This document shows positions 1 through 12,009 of a stretch of 64,000 nucleotides of DNA, one piece after another. The notes beneath the pieces were generated by a model that was not told the DNA's origin, did no database searches, and saw nothing but the letters and a program-made list of their open reading frames with translations. Numbering within the stretch: the first letter of the stretch is position 1; the number at the start of each line of letters is the position of its first letter. Source of the DNA: Cymodocea nodosa (taxonomy: Eukaryota > Streptophyta > Magnoliopsida > Alismatales > Cymodoceaceae); the NCBI GenBank assembly GCA_036874045.1, contig CM072336.1, positions 10,320,501-10,384,500 on the forward strand, in the 5' to 3' direction. A program made the position numbers and the translations under genes.

Positions 1-776
1 GTTTTTGCTGACCTGAAGTTCATACGTTTCTTCAACATATTTCTTAATTTTCTGGTCAATAATAGTAAATCATTGTCAGAATCACTAGTAACTTCTGAGA
101 CTTTATCAACCTCAAAAGTTAGACCCTTTCTAAGATTCTTCCCTTTTGGATCTAAATGTTGTACTTCATAGGCTATCAGATTGCCTATGAGATCATCAAG
201 AGTATATGTATTTAAATCTTTGGACTCTTCAATAGATGTCTTTTGAGCCCAAATTTTAGTTAAAGATCTAAGGATCTTTCTTACCAAGTCTTTTTCCTCG
301 AATTTCTTGCCTAAAGATTTTAATGAATTTATAATCTTAAGAAAACGAGAAAACATATCAGAGATACATTTATTTTCGTGCATTTTAAAAATCTCATATT
401 TATGTACTAACATATTAATCTTAGATTCCTTGACCTGGTTAATACCTTCGTTGGCAACTTCTAATGCATGTCATATCTCATATGCAGTTTGATATGCAAA
501 AACTTTGTTAAATTGATCATGAGATAAAGTACAAAACAAGATGTTTAAACCTTTAGCATGCAGTGTCATTCACTCCTTTTCATCAAAAGTCTAAGTATCA
601 TATGGAGTCGTAACTAACACTATAGGATTGCTAATTATATGTCATAGTTTGAAATCAATTGACTGAAAGAATACTTTCATCTTATATTTCCATTAGCCAT
701 AATTGCTAACTTCGAACATAGGAGGATGATTAGTGGTTTGTCCTTCAGTGATAACTAAGATTTCAGTATTATCCAT
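1..776 (-). pseudogene. SIRE/Maximus-type Ty1/copia gag, 5' part, cut by window edge
   Basis: This is the start of a copia gag gene read leftwards from an ATG at 776, just inside the LTR and primer site. It begins MDNTEILVITEG and then meets a stop after FEVSNYG, where related gag proteins have a Trp. From 383 to the window edge the frame is open and carries the capsid-type text MHENKCISDMFSRFL, KILRSLTKIWAQK and DLIGNLIAYEVQ. The same text in slightly different form recurs at 62278-62796, which supports the family call. The gene is broken by stops between 690 and 390, so it is a relic. What follows it lies outside the window. Confidence 0.8.
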
Positions 777-856
777 TTTAAGCAGATGATCCTGAGTAAA
801 TGACAGGAAAAACCAATTCTTAAATAGAGAAATGAAAGCTCTTAATTTAAATAAAT

Positions 857-868
857 GCTCTGATACTA
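857..868 (-). other. Primer binding site, initiator tRNA-Met type
   Basis: On the minus strand the sequence TAGTATCAGAGC lies two bases inside the LTR end. It differs by one base from the usual copia primer site TGGTATCAGAGC. Its place fixes the orientation of the element as minus and marks the LTR boundary at 871. Confidence 0.75.
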
Positions 869-870
869 GT

Positions 871-2104
871 TGTAGGATCGTTGTATCACAAGAGGAGGGG
901 TGAATTGTGTCTTTAGTAATTAAATTACCAACGGATAAAACAAGAGTACAAAACACTCATAAATAAAATTCTATTCTTTATAAACTTTAAAGACAGAATT
1001 TACAATATCTTTTCAGCTCAATTCCCTTCTTGACGGTTTTGATATAGTAATGTCCGATATACAATTCAAATAGAAAATGAAGTCCTTATTCAAAACTAAT
1101 TTCGAATTGTATAAAACTTGATCTTTATGCACACAGCTCCTTTCCTTCTTTTTGCTCAACTTCTATATCTCTTCTTCTCTAGTTGTTGAATTTCCAGACT
1201 TCTTGCGTTTGCAGCTATTTTTTTGAAATTACTTGGAATTTCGAACTTCTTTTGATGTTAGAGAACTTTTCTGAATATGAATATTCAAACTTAACTTTTC
1301 AGTTAGGGATCCGGATTGAATATTCAGACTTGATTTTTGAGATTGGGATCCTCTATTGTAATGTAACTCATACTCTCTATTTGTAGTCGAACTCTGACTT
1401 CACGTTCAACATGTTCACTCACTTAATCCATAATCTACGTACTAATTTTTTCTTTAATCCAAATTACTATCTTTTTGAATTTCCACTTTCTCCACTATCA
1501 TTTTGAATTTCCATGATCTCCACTCATAGATTCACCGAAACTTTATCTTCTTGGAGATTTGTAGAATATCTTTTAAGTCTTCGTTTTAGTCGAACATTTA
1601 TCCTTTAAGTCTTGTAAAAACTCGAACACTTATCTATAACTCTTTAAGTTTTTGCACATGCAAAACACGTGACTGAACATAGCAAACTTATCGTTCATTA
1701 GTTATTTTATAAAACTCGAAAGTTATCTATCGATGCGTATAAAAACTTGAATAGTTATCTAACTCTTCGATTTTCATTACCGAACGCACATGGAAAACAC
1801 GTGACAAGTTAAAACATTAAAAACACACGTGCCGATAACTTAACTATACGAGTTTTTAACATAACTATTCGACAAAAACAAAACGTTAACTATCCGAAAG
1901 TTTAACTATTGAAAATCTAACTATTCGAAAACTTTAACTATCCAAAAACTTTAACTATTCGAAAGTTAACTATCCGAAATAAAAATGAAACTTTCCGATA
2001 ACCTGTTAACATTTAATTACGTGACAATTATACTTAGAGAATATTATTTAGACTTATTTAAAAACTTTAATAAAGCATATATCATCAAAACAAAATTCCT
2101 AACA
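871..2104 (-). repeat. SIRE-type LTR, about 1.23 kb
   Basis: On the minus strand this LTR starts TGTTAGGAATTTTG at 2104 and ends CGATCCTACA at 871, directly before the primer site. Near the end it carries the phrase for CACAAGAGGAGGGGTGAATT, which is shared with the LTRs at 24301, 55162 and 63346. The U3 part at 1560-2000 is full of short units of the type TAACTATCCGAAA and several CACGTG boxes (near 1669, 1797 and 1827). No clear polypurine tract lies to its right, only an A-rich stretch at 2112-2125, so it is best read as the 5' LTR of the gag at 1-776. Confidence 0.78.
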
Positions 2105-3010
2105 CCAACGAATTTCCTTTTTTTTCAAAAGTGCTGGTAACTCGTAAATAACATGCTATTCTTTATTTATAATGCATGTCCATAAAGCAAATGAATCTCG
2201 TTGCAAGAACGTGTCTTGTAATGTGCAATGTGGTTCCTATTTTTATAAATACGTGTTTCACTTCTAATTTCAAATTTCAGTAATCGCTAAACCTATGAAG
2301 TTTAGTTCGTGGCTAAAAGAATAACCGTTTAGCTTAATCCACGAACTAACCTCGTTGAGTTATAGTTAACTCAACAAACTAGCTTTGGTTACTGTTGCTA
2401 ACTCTATGAACTAACCTCCTTGAGTTACAGTTAACTCAATAGAGTGATCTTATATTTTATTATTGACCTTGTGAAGTTAAGGTTAACTCAACGAACTTAC
2501 TCCGTTGAGTTAACACTTGGCAAATTTCTAAAACTTACTATCCTCATATTAACTTCTATATTTTTTCTCTCCTGCATTTTTTTTTCAACTTAAATGAAGT
2601 TAAATACATGTTCTTAATGTAGTGGTTCTAAATAAAACTCATTTAAATCTAATCATTATATGCATATTTAACTTATAGTTCATTTCCTATTGTGCAGAAT
2701 TTATATTTTACTTTGCAGCATGTAGATATTTTCAGGCATTAACCAATTATCATGCATTTAATCTTGTCATTTAGAAAATTTGTAAATCTTTTAAACAGTT
2801 TTGCACATTGTTTCAAATAGTTATATAATATTCTAGATAGTTCATCCATTATATCATTCTCAAACATGAATGCAAAAACATCTAAAAAACATACATTCAT
2901 TTATATGAATATTTTACATTATAATCAATCATATATTTTTCATACAAACATAAGTACAAGTAGACGAATAATACAATTTAATCTTTCTTCCTAAGTTCAT
3001 CTACTTCCTT
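2105..3010. other. Non-coding stretch between SIRE LTR and env-like relic
   Basis: No coding frame can be supported. At 2330-2515 there are repeated units reading GTTGAGTTA and TAACTCAAC in alternating orientation, the same motif found in other LTRs of the window. This may be the 3' UTR plus a worn LTR of the element that owns the env-like gene to the right, but I see no clean LTR ends. Confidence 0.5.
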
Positions 3011-5229
3011 CTAGAGTTTTTCTAATTGTTGTTTTAATTGATTTATCCCTTCTACAACTCTTATAATGCTTCCAAAAGGTTCAGCAATCTCAACAGCAGT
3101 ATAATTTCTGTATTCTTTCACTAAAATGGTTCTTGATCTTATCCTTTTGGATGCCCATTTCATGAAATCAATATTGTCCACCATCAGCAGTGGAATCAGA
3201 TTTCCATAAAATAGTTTCTTCTTTACTACTCTCAACTTGAAGATAAACACTACAAGCCAATTAATTTGAATTCTATTCGCAACTGCATATGTGACCCATT
3301 TGACAAATTAACTCAATTCAATATCATGGCCTTGTCGTTGGTAGACATTTTTAATCAAAATGTTAGCTATCATGTGTGCTTTACCATTTAAGTGCTTCAG
3401 TCTATTTAATAATGGCACACCAGGATTGATAGCTAAACAATCCTTTATTATCTACTCTGTCTACTCGACTACAATTGTGCTTTTTAGAATTTTTATTCCT
3501 TCATTCTTCATTCCTAAAATGTTGTGGAGAAGCTCTGGTGTTATCTGTACATCAGCTTGCTCCACGTTGGAAATTAATCCACTTTCTCCTTCTCTTAAAT
3601 TTGCATAGAAGTAGGGCAATAGATTCTCATATACTACATGCCCTCTTTACTGAGAAATAAATTACAATAGACCTTGGAACTTAAATAAATCCTTAATTTC
3701 TTGCATACCATCCTAGTTTACTGGTCTACTATAAATGATATCATAACCCTTAATCTCTTGATATTTATTATATACTTCCCAACTCTAAAAGTGTACTTCA
3801 TTCAAAATTGTTGCTTCAGTCGGGTCAGGAATTTGAATCTGTTACTCTAGAGGAGTTTGTTCTTGAATTTCCTCTTCCATGTGTTAAACTTGAATTGACT
3901 AAAAATGCTCGGCAGATTCTCTCATTTTTGCTTCTGCTTCTGTCTATGGTAGTGAGCTGGCAGAACTCTCTACTCTGTCTTAAATTCTTTCCAAAATTTG
4001 TTGAAGAGTTTTTTACTATTCAGTGGAATCTGTCGAGTCATTTCTTTCTTGTTCCATATGTACTTGTTCAGCTTCTTGTTCAGTTTTTTCTTTTTCTTCT
4101 TCCTCTTGACTATCAATCTACATTGTCACTATTCTTTCTGATTCTGTAGCAGATTGGGATGGAATGATGGGTAAATCAGCTTCTACCCTAATTTCTATTT
4201 GTTCAATTTGTACAAGTTGCAGATTAGTTTCAACTTGATTTTCTTCTTCTCTGTGCTCTTACTACTGCTACTCCTGCTCATCCTTAGAATCAGATAGGAG
4301 GTTTACAAAAATTGGCTCTACAAGTCCTACTAATATTGTTGGCTCCAGTTTAATCTCTTCTTGATGTTCAGGCACTCTCTTTTCCTTTCCTTCTTCTAAT
4401 TAATTGTGTCTGGTCTTCCTCTTCTTCTTCTAAGATTAAATCTACAAAAATAGGCTCTATAGGCCTTCGAGCCACAAGTACTAGCTCTTCCTATTTAACT
4501 TTTTCTATAATTACTGGTCTCGAAGGACCAACTTCAGCTCCTCTTGTAGTAGGTATGGCAGTGGCTTCTTAATGCTGTTCAACTTTAATTTTGTATTGAG
4601 CCTTTAACTTTTATGCAGCCCTCCTTTTGCAAAGTGCATTAAACACTAGATGTGCTTTAACTACTACCAAATCTTCTAGTTCTCCTTGGTTTTTTCCAAC
4701 TTGAACTAGTTCTTGAAATTCTCTTAATTCTTCCTCAGTAGATGGCCCCAAAAATGCTGCTCTTTCTAACGACCTTGGTGGTGGAACTGAAGGTCTGGGC
4801 TACTGTTCCTCAAGGACAAGTCTTTCAGCAGTCAGTTCCTCTTATACTTCAGTTGCATGTTCTTCAGTTCTCTTCCTCTGTTGTTCCCAAATTGCCCACC
4901 GTGCATGTTCACCTATGCGTCTTTTGAACCATAGTCGAGACTTACGTTAGATCAATTCTAGGGCAACTTCGTTATTTGGTCTGATTTTTCTCTCTGTTTA
5001 ATGCAGCTTCTATAGCTACTTTGATTCTCGTTTTCATAATCTGAGGTATTTGTATACCTAAATCCACTAACACTTTCCTCTAGTAGAAAAGGTCAGATTC
5101 TACCTTTTATAGCCCTTTTTCCCTCATCGTGTTTTTGATCCTCTACCTTGTGTGTCATTCTTCCGATTATTTAAAAAATCTTGTCATGTCAACTGCTTCC
5201 TCCCAAAACTCGGGTGCCATCTTTCTCAT
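3011..5229 (-). pseudogene. Env-like ORF of a SIRE-type element (plant transposon protein domain), decayed
   Basis: Read leftwards from an ATG at 5229 the text starts MRKMAPEFWEEAVDMTRFF and then meets stops. Across frames about 700 codons can be followed. The N-terminal part (5000-4700) has a basic, Arg-rich stretch with RRIGEHARWAIWEQQ. The middle (4700-4150) is very rich in Glu, with EEEEEDQTQ near 4410. The C-terminal part (3640-3011) reads ENLLPYFYANL, then VQITPELLHNILGM, and ends in a short coiled stretch NQLKQQLEKL. The FYANL plus short strand-and-helix pattern is that of the plant transposon/env-like domain found after pol in SIRE elements. It has several frameshifts and stops. No membrane segment is evident. 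Confidence 0.65.
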
Positions 5230-6925
5230 CGTGGAGTTACAAAATGGAACAAAATCGCTCTAATCTCTAATGTTCTAAGTTCTAAATGATTTTGCAGATA
5301 ATGCCCCTAAACCCTAAGTTTAATATAAATAAGCCTTAAGTTTAAGCAGGTAATCAGGTCATTTCCCACGTAAAACTCTCACTCTCTCATTTACCTCTCA
5401 ATGGAATTACGATTAACTCAACAGACTTTCTGTAAAACTATAACTAATAAAAATACTTAAAATAATAATTTTTACTTCAGTTAAGATCGAAGAATTTTCG
5501 GTCTAACCAACTCTTAATTTTTTTAGCATTTGAAAATTTTGGTCAAACTGTTATATTTCTCGGTTACCCATACCATAACTAATGACTAATGTTTCTTTCC
5601 ATATGTCATCTTCTTTCTTATAGGTAACCAATCATGAGATGTAGGATGTTAACCACTCTACCCTTGTGCTCAAAGATACTAAGGTATTGAATCATAGTGT
5701 CTAGCAGGGAAAATAAGGAGTAGTTGTTGAAATAGGATACTATGTAGAAGACATTCCCAGTAGAGGTCCCCATAAACATGAATTTCGACCCTTAATACCA
5801 CATTGTCTACATGAGGCATCATGAGTTAATGGTCACACTAGAAGAAGTGTCGTTACTCTATTAATTCCTACCTAGACCACACTCCTAGTAAATAGCTAAA
5901 GTCAAGACCTAATTTGCCAACTTGGTCTTTTTACTAGATGTTTGTCGACCAAATTGAGGAAGTTGGTGTTTGTAAATGACAAGACACACTAGCAAAACAT
6001 AAGAGAGATAGCACCCTCCACTAGCAAAAGCATATCTAACAAAGTCAAGCTCCTTTGTTGGCAAAACTCAACTCCTCAATAGCAAGCTCGAGCTATTCAT
6101 TAAAAGCATGTGATGATGTTTCATTCCAATTGCCCATAGATGATCTCCACACCTAAGATGTGATAATGACCAGATGTATTTACTGATCTTGCTAGGACTT
6201 GAAGGTAGAGTCACCTACTATCCCTTTAGAGTCCTCTAACAGTTCAATCTAAAATAGGTAGAGAGTCACTTAGAACCAATGCCTCCGCATTACCAAGAGT
6301 TCAAAATAGAGAACGACACACTCATGTTGTAGATCAACCACCTCTTTAAAGTTCTAACCACCAAGAAACTCACTATCTCACTATAAATACTAAGAGCAAG
6401 CCTACATACTTTAGATGCTAAGGATGATGATCTTTCTCAAGGTGTAACAATGGTCTACGATTGTGATAAGGTTTGGCAACCTATAATGGATCAAACCTTC
6501 TTCATATATAAATAAATGATTTTCTAGGTTTTCCTTGTATCAAGTCTTCTTACTAGATCATTTGCATGTTTTACCAAGTCACACAAAGTATATTATGAAA
6601 ATCATCCAAAATCCTATCGATTCCCTTCTTACTAGGTTTCTTGCATGTTTTAAACATCTTGGTATACACTAAGAATATCCAATGAGGGGAAATCTTGTAG
6701 GAGGCCTTGCTAGGCCCCAATATAATAGATTTCTCTAAGTACCGTGCACTTTGTCCTATAGAGATTCTCAACTAGTTGGGGGTATCTTAAGTGGCCTCAT
6801 CCACTAATTTGGTTGAGATTACTAACTAAAGCAAAGTCCGCAATATTGGCACATGAGTTAGATAAGTGGTGCACACACCTATAACTTGCCAACACTTAAG
6901 CAGAGTCAACACTACTACCCATAGG
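5230..6925. other. No supportable gene
   Basis: The stretch 5230-5560 continues upstream of the env-like start and contains one ATTAACTCAACAGACT motif. From 5560 to 6925 the base composition is less AT-rich and looks like worn retrotransposon sequence, but both strands are full of stops and I recognise no domain. Confidence 0.5.
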
Positions 6926-7035
6926 CACTACACAAGAACTTCTAAGATGATCACCCATCCTAGTTCTACTCTTGCCCAAGTACGGTTAACTCTAGAGTTC
7001 TTACAAGAGTGAGTGTTTGATAGTAGGTGTAAATG
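6926..7035 (-). repeat. 5S rRNA-like relic (Cassandra-type TRIM LTR candidate)
   Basis: Read on the minus strand, the segment contains AGAACTCTAGAGTTAACCGT, then ACTTGGGCAAGAGTAG, then AACTAGGATGGGTGATC, then AGAAGTTCTTGTGTAG. Each block is a close match, in the right order and spacing, to the 3' two thirds of plant 5S rRNA, including the internal promoter region (A box and C box with GGATGGGTG). The 5' third is more worn. A flanking TG at about 7134 could be an LTR start. In plants a 5S block inside a transposon is the hallmark of Cassandra TRIM elements; a lone 5S pseudogene is the alternative. No second copy was found nearby, so only one LTR would be present. Confidence 0.6.
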
Positions 7036-8941
7036 CACCTGATGATTGTCTAAGTTGTGTCCTCACCAATGAGACATCATAAATTTGGTTGCATTTTCCA
7101 CTTGTGATGTATCAACATCAGTAAGGTGTCACATCAATAGTACTAGCATCCTATGTTAAATATAAAATTATGTATATTTTTATCAACTATTTTGAAATTA
7201 TTTCTTGTTAATTAGGGTTATTTACATGATGAGATATTTATATTAAGTAGAAATTTAATGATGTGGTTATGAAAATTGCATAAAATAAGATTCATTGAAA
7301 GAAATGCATACAATGAGATACGTTTTTATTTCTTTTGCATCATAAAAATTAATATGTTTGTACTTCTTAATGTTATATTTTGGTGATTGCTAACATAAGA
7401 CGGAGCATTGCAAGGGACATTAGATTAAAGGCTATCGATACCCGTGTAATTTAAAAAGAAAAAACATGGAATGCAAGACCCACATACTTGTCTACCATGC
7501 AAGCTTTGAGTGTCCCTCTATTTTTTTTTACGACTCTCTTCCATATCAGCAGAAAATGATCAAAGGCTCCATAATCTATAAGATGGATAGTGAAGGACAA
7601 CACTACAAGAAGAAGATTAGAATAGTTGTGAAGGCATCTATCGTTCTCTTATCATTTCCATCATCATTCACAACCATAGTTGCATTTCATCTCTTCTTAT
7701 CCACAACAGCAAGGAGGACGTCCAAGAGAGGCTTTCAAATTGTGTTGATAATGAGGAGCTATTTTACATATGCACAAAGTGCATTTGCTTGGAGGTGGCC
7801 TACATGGTGTTTGTGAGGTACATAGGCTACATTGCCTATAGAGAAACATGTTAGATCAATCCTACCAAGGCATGATCGCATCACAACCAGTCATCTCAAG
7901 GTCATTTCTTCATCTTTGTGTTAGAGGCAGTCAAGATCTATCCATATATCCATGTTATTTTGAGAGGTGAAAAAAATATAGTTCTTTGCACTTCAATGGT
8001 TACTTGATGTTTGCAACACTATCTACCTTTGATTGTAACGTATATAGATTGATTGTTTCTTGTAGTTAACTTACTTCTAGATTGTAGCTTCTATTAACAT
8101 GCTTAATAGTTGGTATTAATATAGTTGCTACCATCCTAATTTCTACAATCAATATTGTGATTAAGATCAAGTTTTATGCATTATTTTATGTTATTTTAGT
8201 ATAGTTCTTTCATAGACTTCAATTATAAGTTAGATTGAGGTCGAAATCTTGTGTTTTTATAGTTTAAATTAATGGGCTCACTATGATTTGCAATAGTAAC
8301 TGAACTACTTGCATGTGTGTAATCTTTTAAATGTTGCATTGTTGTTAGTCTACGAAATCTCAATTTATCAATTTTGTTAAAAAAATCATCAAAATGGGTT
8401 TTTATTACCACTGATTTCATCAAATTCCAATTTGTGTTACAAGTCTCAAACTTTCAAAGTGAATCTATATAGGTGTGAGAAATTTCAATTACCACACCAA
8501 TAGGTTCTGGAAAATCACTAGACCTTATTTTTACATAAAACTTCATCCTTTGAGCTTTCTATTAGATTTAATTTCATCAAATTTCATGAAGTATTTAGGG
8601 AGTTTCAATTTTTCAAGATCAGGTGGCAAAAATTATTTTTATAATTAAGGTTAATCTACACATCTATTTTTGAGAAATTTCTGCAATTGTGTGTTTTATG
8701 AAATTAAGTTTTGATATTTTTCCTTGAAAGAATACCTTGTGATCTTTTACAATGGTTGTTTATTTGTGTTTTCTGGAGTTTTATATCTCAAGCTTCAAAT
8801 TTTAGAAATTGGGAGTGTTGCCTACTTGGTTATTGAGGAAGAATTCTACACACTTCTCTCTTGCAAATTACTATAGGAGCACTTGACTTCAAAATCCACA
8901 TCTATTAATTTTCTAAGTTAGTGCTCTCAATAATTTTTTCA
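7036..8941 (+). repeat. Possible LTR/leader of a plus-strand retrotransposon
   Basis: The region is AT-rich with no convincing coding frame. Its right end is suggested by a primer-site-like sequence TTGGTATCAAGATC at 8942, preceded by TTTTTTCA, as at LTR ends. No matching second LTR was found in the window, so the left boundary is unknown and the call is weak. Confidence 0.3.
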
Positions 8942-8957
8942 TTGGTATCAAGATCTT
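8942..8957 (+). other. Primer-site-like sequence (initiator tRNA-Met type)
   Basis: TTGGTATCAAGATCTT resembles the usual plant primer site TGGTATCAGAGC with two changes. Without a paired LTR it could be chance. Confidence 0.35.
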
Positions 8958-9600
8958 TAAATTTCATGTTATATAGCACAAGATATGAATTTCTAAAATT
9001 AGTGGGTGATGTCTGTCTTTTTAGTATACAAAATCTATATTTGTTTATTGCATACAAATTTCTATAATTCCATACATCTAATCCAAAGTTCCATATGTAT
9101 TATAGTTAGTATTCTCCCTGAGCTTTCTAGTGATAGGTGACACATAATTTTTGGAGATCTAGTTAACAAATACAATTTTTGAAAGGAAACATAACTTGTT
9201 GATTATTGCAAACTCTAAATAAATTATTGAGCTTGAGAAACTCACTCTTTTAGTCATGCTTTCTTATGTGTGATACTATTCTAATTGCACGTATTATTGC
9301 TACTCTCAATTACCAATTTAGAGTAATAACAAAGCTTGTAGTTGCTTTTTAAATTGGGTTGGTATTATTACTTTTAAATTCTAAGTTGTTGATGGTAGTG
9401 TTTGAATAATATTTGCATAATCTACTTTAATTAGAGGGTTTGTAGATTATATGCTTGTAAGCCTTAAATTCCATAATCAACAAACCAAAGATTACTAAAT
9501 AACATATAAAACCCATTGCAACCATTAAATAAATTAAAATTTAATTAAATACCCTATATACAATTAACTCTAATCCCATTTTACAATTTCCAACTCTTTC
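8958..9600. other. AT-rich stretch without recognisable gene
   Basis: No domain or long frame is seen on either strand. It could be the start of the internal part of the element suggested to its left. Confidence 0.4.
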
Positions 9601-10493
9601 TAGATTTAACCCATACTTGTCAACATATTTCATTGAACGTCATGCATTTGTGATTTTATTATTTGAAACCTTAAAATTCTATACATCCCACACCACCTAA
9701 TATGCATCGTGTCGCCCATCAAGACACATCTGTGCCATCAAGATGCACCTCTCACCACCCAAGTGTTCTTGACATGTCCACTGATGGCACATCTTTGTTC
9801 CACTCGGTAGGCACTATGTCGCCAACGAACCATGCAGACAACATCAAAGTGGAAAATACTTTCTAGGTAGTACCCATGTCATTAGGACATACTTACACCG
9901 TTAGAGTGCATCCCCTCACCATTAGGGTACACTCTCACATGTCAACCTACAACATGTCACCCCTCATGTGTCAACTTATGACACATCCTTTCTTATGGTA
10001 GCATCCCTACCATGCCCCTTTCATCATGACATTATTTAGATTGTCATCTACTTTTGTGGTAATAGCCTTGCCACCCTACCCTTCAAGCTTGGCAACCTTA
10101 CAAGTCAACCACTTGAATTGAGCCTTATATTGGTTCTTCACTTTTTGAAATGCATAGCCATCTTGTCAAAAGCAAGGTGTTCATCTGGTCAAAAGTCAGG
10201 TGTTCATCAACCCTAAGTCTTAGTTTCAACGTAAACCATGCAACCTTACTTAGAGAGGAGTATCTCTAGACACCCCACTTTTGTCTACACCTTTTGCACG
10301 ATTCAAATTGGTGAACCTACATTACAAGTTGAACTTGTAGGCCCCACCACAAACCCTTTTTGCTTGCAACTATTTGGGGCCATCACAAATGAGTCCCTAA
10401 AGATGTCTTCTGTTTGTTTTGAGTGCCACATCAATCAATCTAGCTTATGAAACACGTCAATTCTAGGTACCAACCCTAATGTCGACATCACCA

Positions 10494-10509
10494 CCCCCCC
10501 CCCCCCCCC
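10494..10509 (+). repeat. Poly-C run of 16
   Basis: Sixteen C in a row preceded by ATCACCA. Such runs are prone to assembly and sequencing error. Confidence 0.9.
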
Positions 10510-11089
10510 ACATCATGTTATCATTTTAGTTAATGTAGTCAAAATCAACAATCAATGCAATTAAAGTCAATAGTCAATCATTTACTAACCATGTTGTCAC
10601 ATTTTTTGATTGACCCTTGTATGCCATCTATTCTCCCAAATGCATCTATAGTATACCAAGCATTAGTTTGTTGCTCACCTTCCCAAGTTAAGGTAGGTGC
10701 ATGTCATTTTTACCTTTTTTAGGCTTCCAAGGCCTTTTTGCATAATTCTAAACTTGTTTTCTTCTTATCGGATGGCATTTCAAACGTAAAAATCACACTA
10801 AAAAGGTTAAGAAGATATCTAGAACAAACCCTAAAATTTCCAATTTTTCAGCTTATCACATCATTTACCATGTCAACATGTCATGTGATATGCCACGTTA
10901 GCAACACTAACACATGGCCTTTATTGGTTAATCAAATTGACCCCTCCCTAGACCAATGGCATTGTGTCACGTGACATAACATCTCTCTCCACCATGTTGA
11001 CATGTTGGACCAACCAAGACATGACATGTGATCTTAATCAACTCTCCCATCTTCTCTCCTCAATGGAATAGACGATCATGATGCTTTCA

Positions 11090-11490
11090 TGTGGTGGCAT
11101 CCAATAGTTAAGATTTAATTATTGTGATTAGATCTGATGGCTTGGATCTTATCATTATTGATTAGACCCAGCGATCAAGATCAAACCTCTTCTAACTACT
11201 TAGATCTAATCATTTGTGATTAGATCAAATGGTCAAAATAAAACCTCCATTCAATGGCCCCAATCTTCTTGACTCAAATCTAATGGTATGAATTTAATCA
11301 TAGTTTTCTTTGATCTAACGACTAAGATTAGATTTCCAACTAATCAACTACCCAAATCACATCATTTTAAGATTTGATCCAACGATCCTAACATTTTAAA
11401 ATCTAATCAAATAGTCTAGATTCCATCACACCCTTTTAACAATCCAACAACTTAGAATGATTCAATCTAACGATCAAGATTGATACCCTC
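11090..11490 (+). repeat. Cluster of GATC-TAA-rich short repeats
   Basis: About a dozen degenerate units such as GATTAGATCTGATGGCT, GATTAGATCAAATGGTCAAA and AATCTAACGATCAAGATT occur in a row, some in inverted orientation. Similar units are common in the U3 part of plant LTRs. They may act as an enhancer array; that is inference. Confidence 0.6.
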
Positions 11491-11760
11491 TTTTCACTCA
11501 TCATCTTTAGCATCAACACACCCCTTCATCACAACTCCTACCATAGATAATGACATTGACCTTGCCACACTTTAGTCAATCGACACATCTCTCATGTAGA
11601 CGCTAGCCAATATATCGACTTCACTAACCTTATAGATCATCGCAACACCAATTAAGAATAGTCGATGCCTCATCTCCTGATGCAATGATCAACACATTCA
11701 CTCCACCCACTAGTGCTTTAACTTCCAACAAATCAGTGCACTACTACTCTTCATCTTCCA

Positions 11761-11940
11761 TACACACCTCCTTGTAAATCAAGGTGCCTCCTTGCGAATC
11801 GATGCACCACTCTACCCTCCACAACCCTTCATCTTCTACAGCCAAATCAACACACCTCCTTACGAATTGATGCACTACTTTGCCCTCTATAACCCTTCAT
11901 CTTTTATAGTCAAAACAACACACCTCCTCTTGAATTCACA
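11761..11940 (+). repeat. 68-bp tandem repeat, two full and partial copies
   Basis: The unit beginning CACACCTCCTTACGAATTGA and ending TATAGTCAAAACAA at 11851-11918 is preceded by a close copy at 11784-11850 and followed by a partial one. It lies just upstream of the TATA box at 12003. Confidence 0.75.
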
Positions 11941-12002
11941 CAAACGCTTCAACCTTTGCCTACTTGCCACCCTCCTATCGTTTCATCTCCCACCCACATG
12001 CC

Positions 12003-12009
12003 TATAAAA
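12003..12009 (+). promoter_or_regulatory. TATA box of a presumed LTR promoter
   Basis: TATAAAA in the context CATGCCTATAAAAGACTCCC is a good plant TATA box. It sits downstream of the two repeat arrays and upstream of a CT-rich transcribed-looking stretch. No gene follows within 2 kb, so a retrotransposon promoter is the best reading. Confidence 0.45.

Noticed and set aside
693-956. 87-codon minus-strand frame across the LTR end
   Set aside because: It crosses the LTR/primer-site boundary; only its part from 776 leftwards is the gag start.
3808-4149. Plus-strand hydrophobic 113-codon frame
   Set aside because: It is the antisense of the acidic and coiled env-like relic; the Leu/Phe-rich text is the mirror of Glu/Lys codons.
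3011-5229. True viral envelope gene
   Set aside because: The name env-like is only positional; I see no signal peptide or transmembrane segment.
7466-7816. 116-codon plus-strand frame
   Set aside because: No domain, no codon pattern and no splice context; likely chance in LTR-like DNA.
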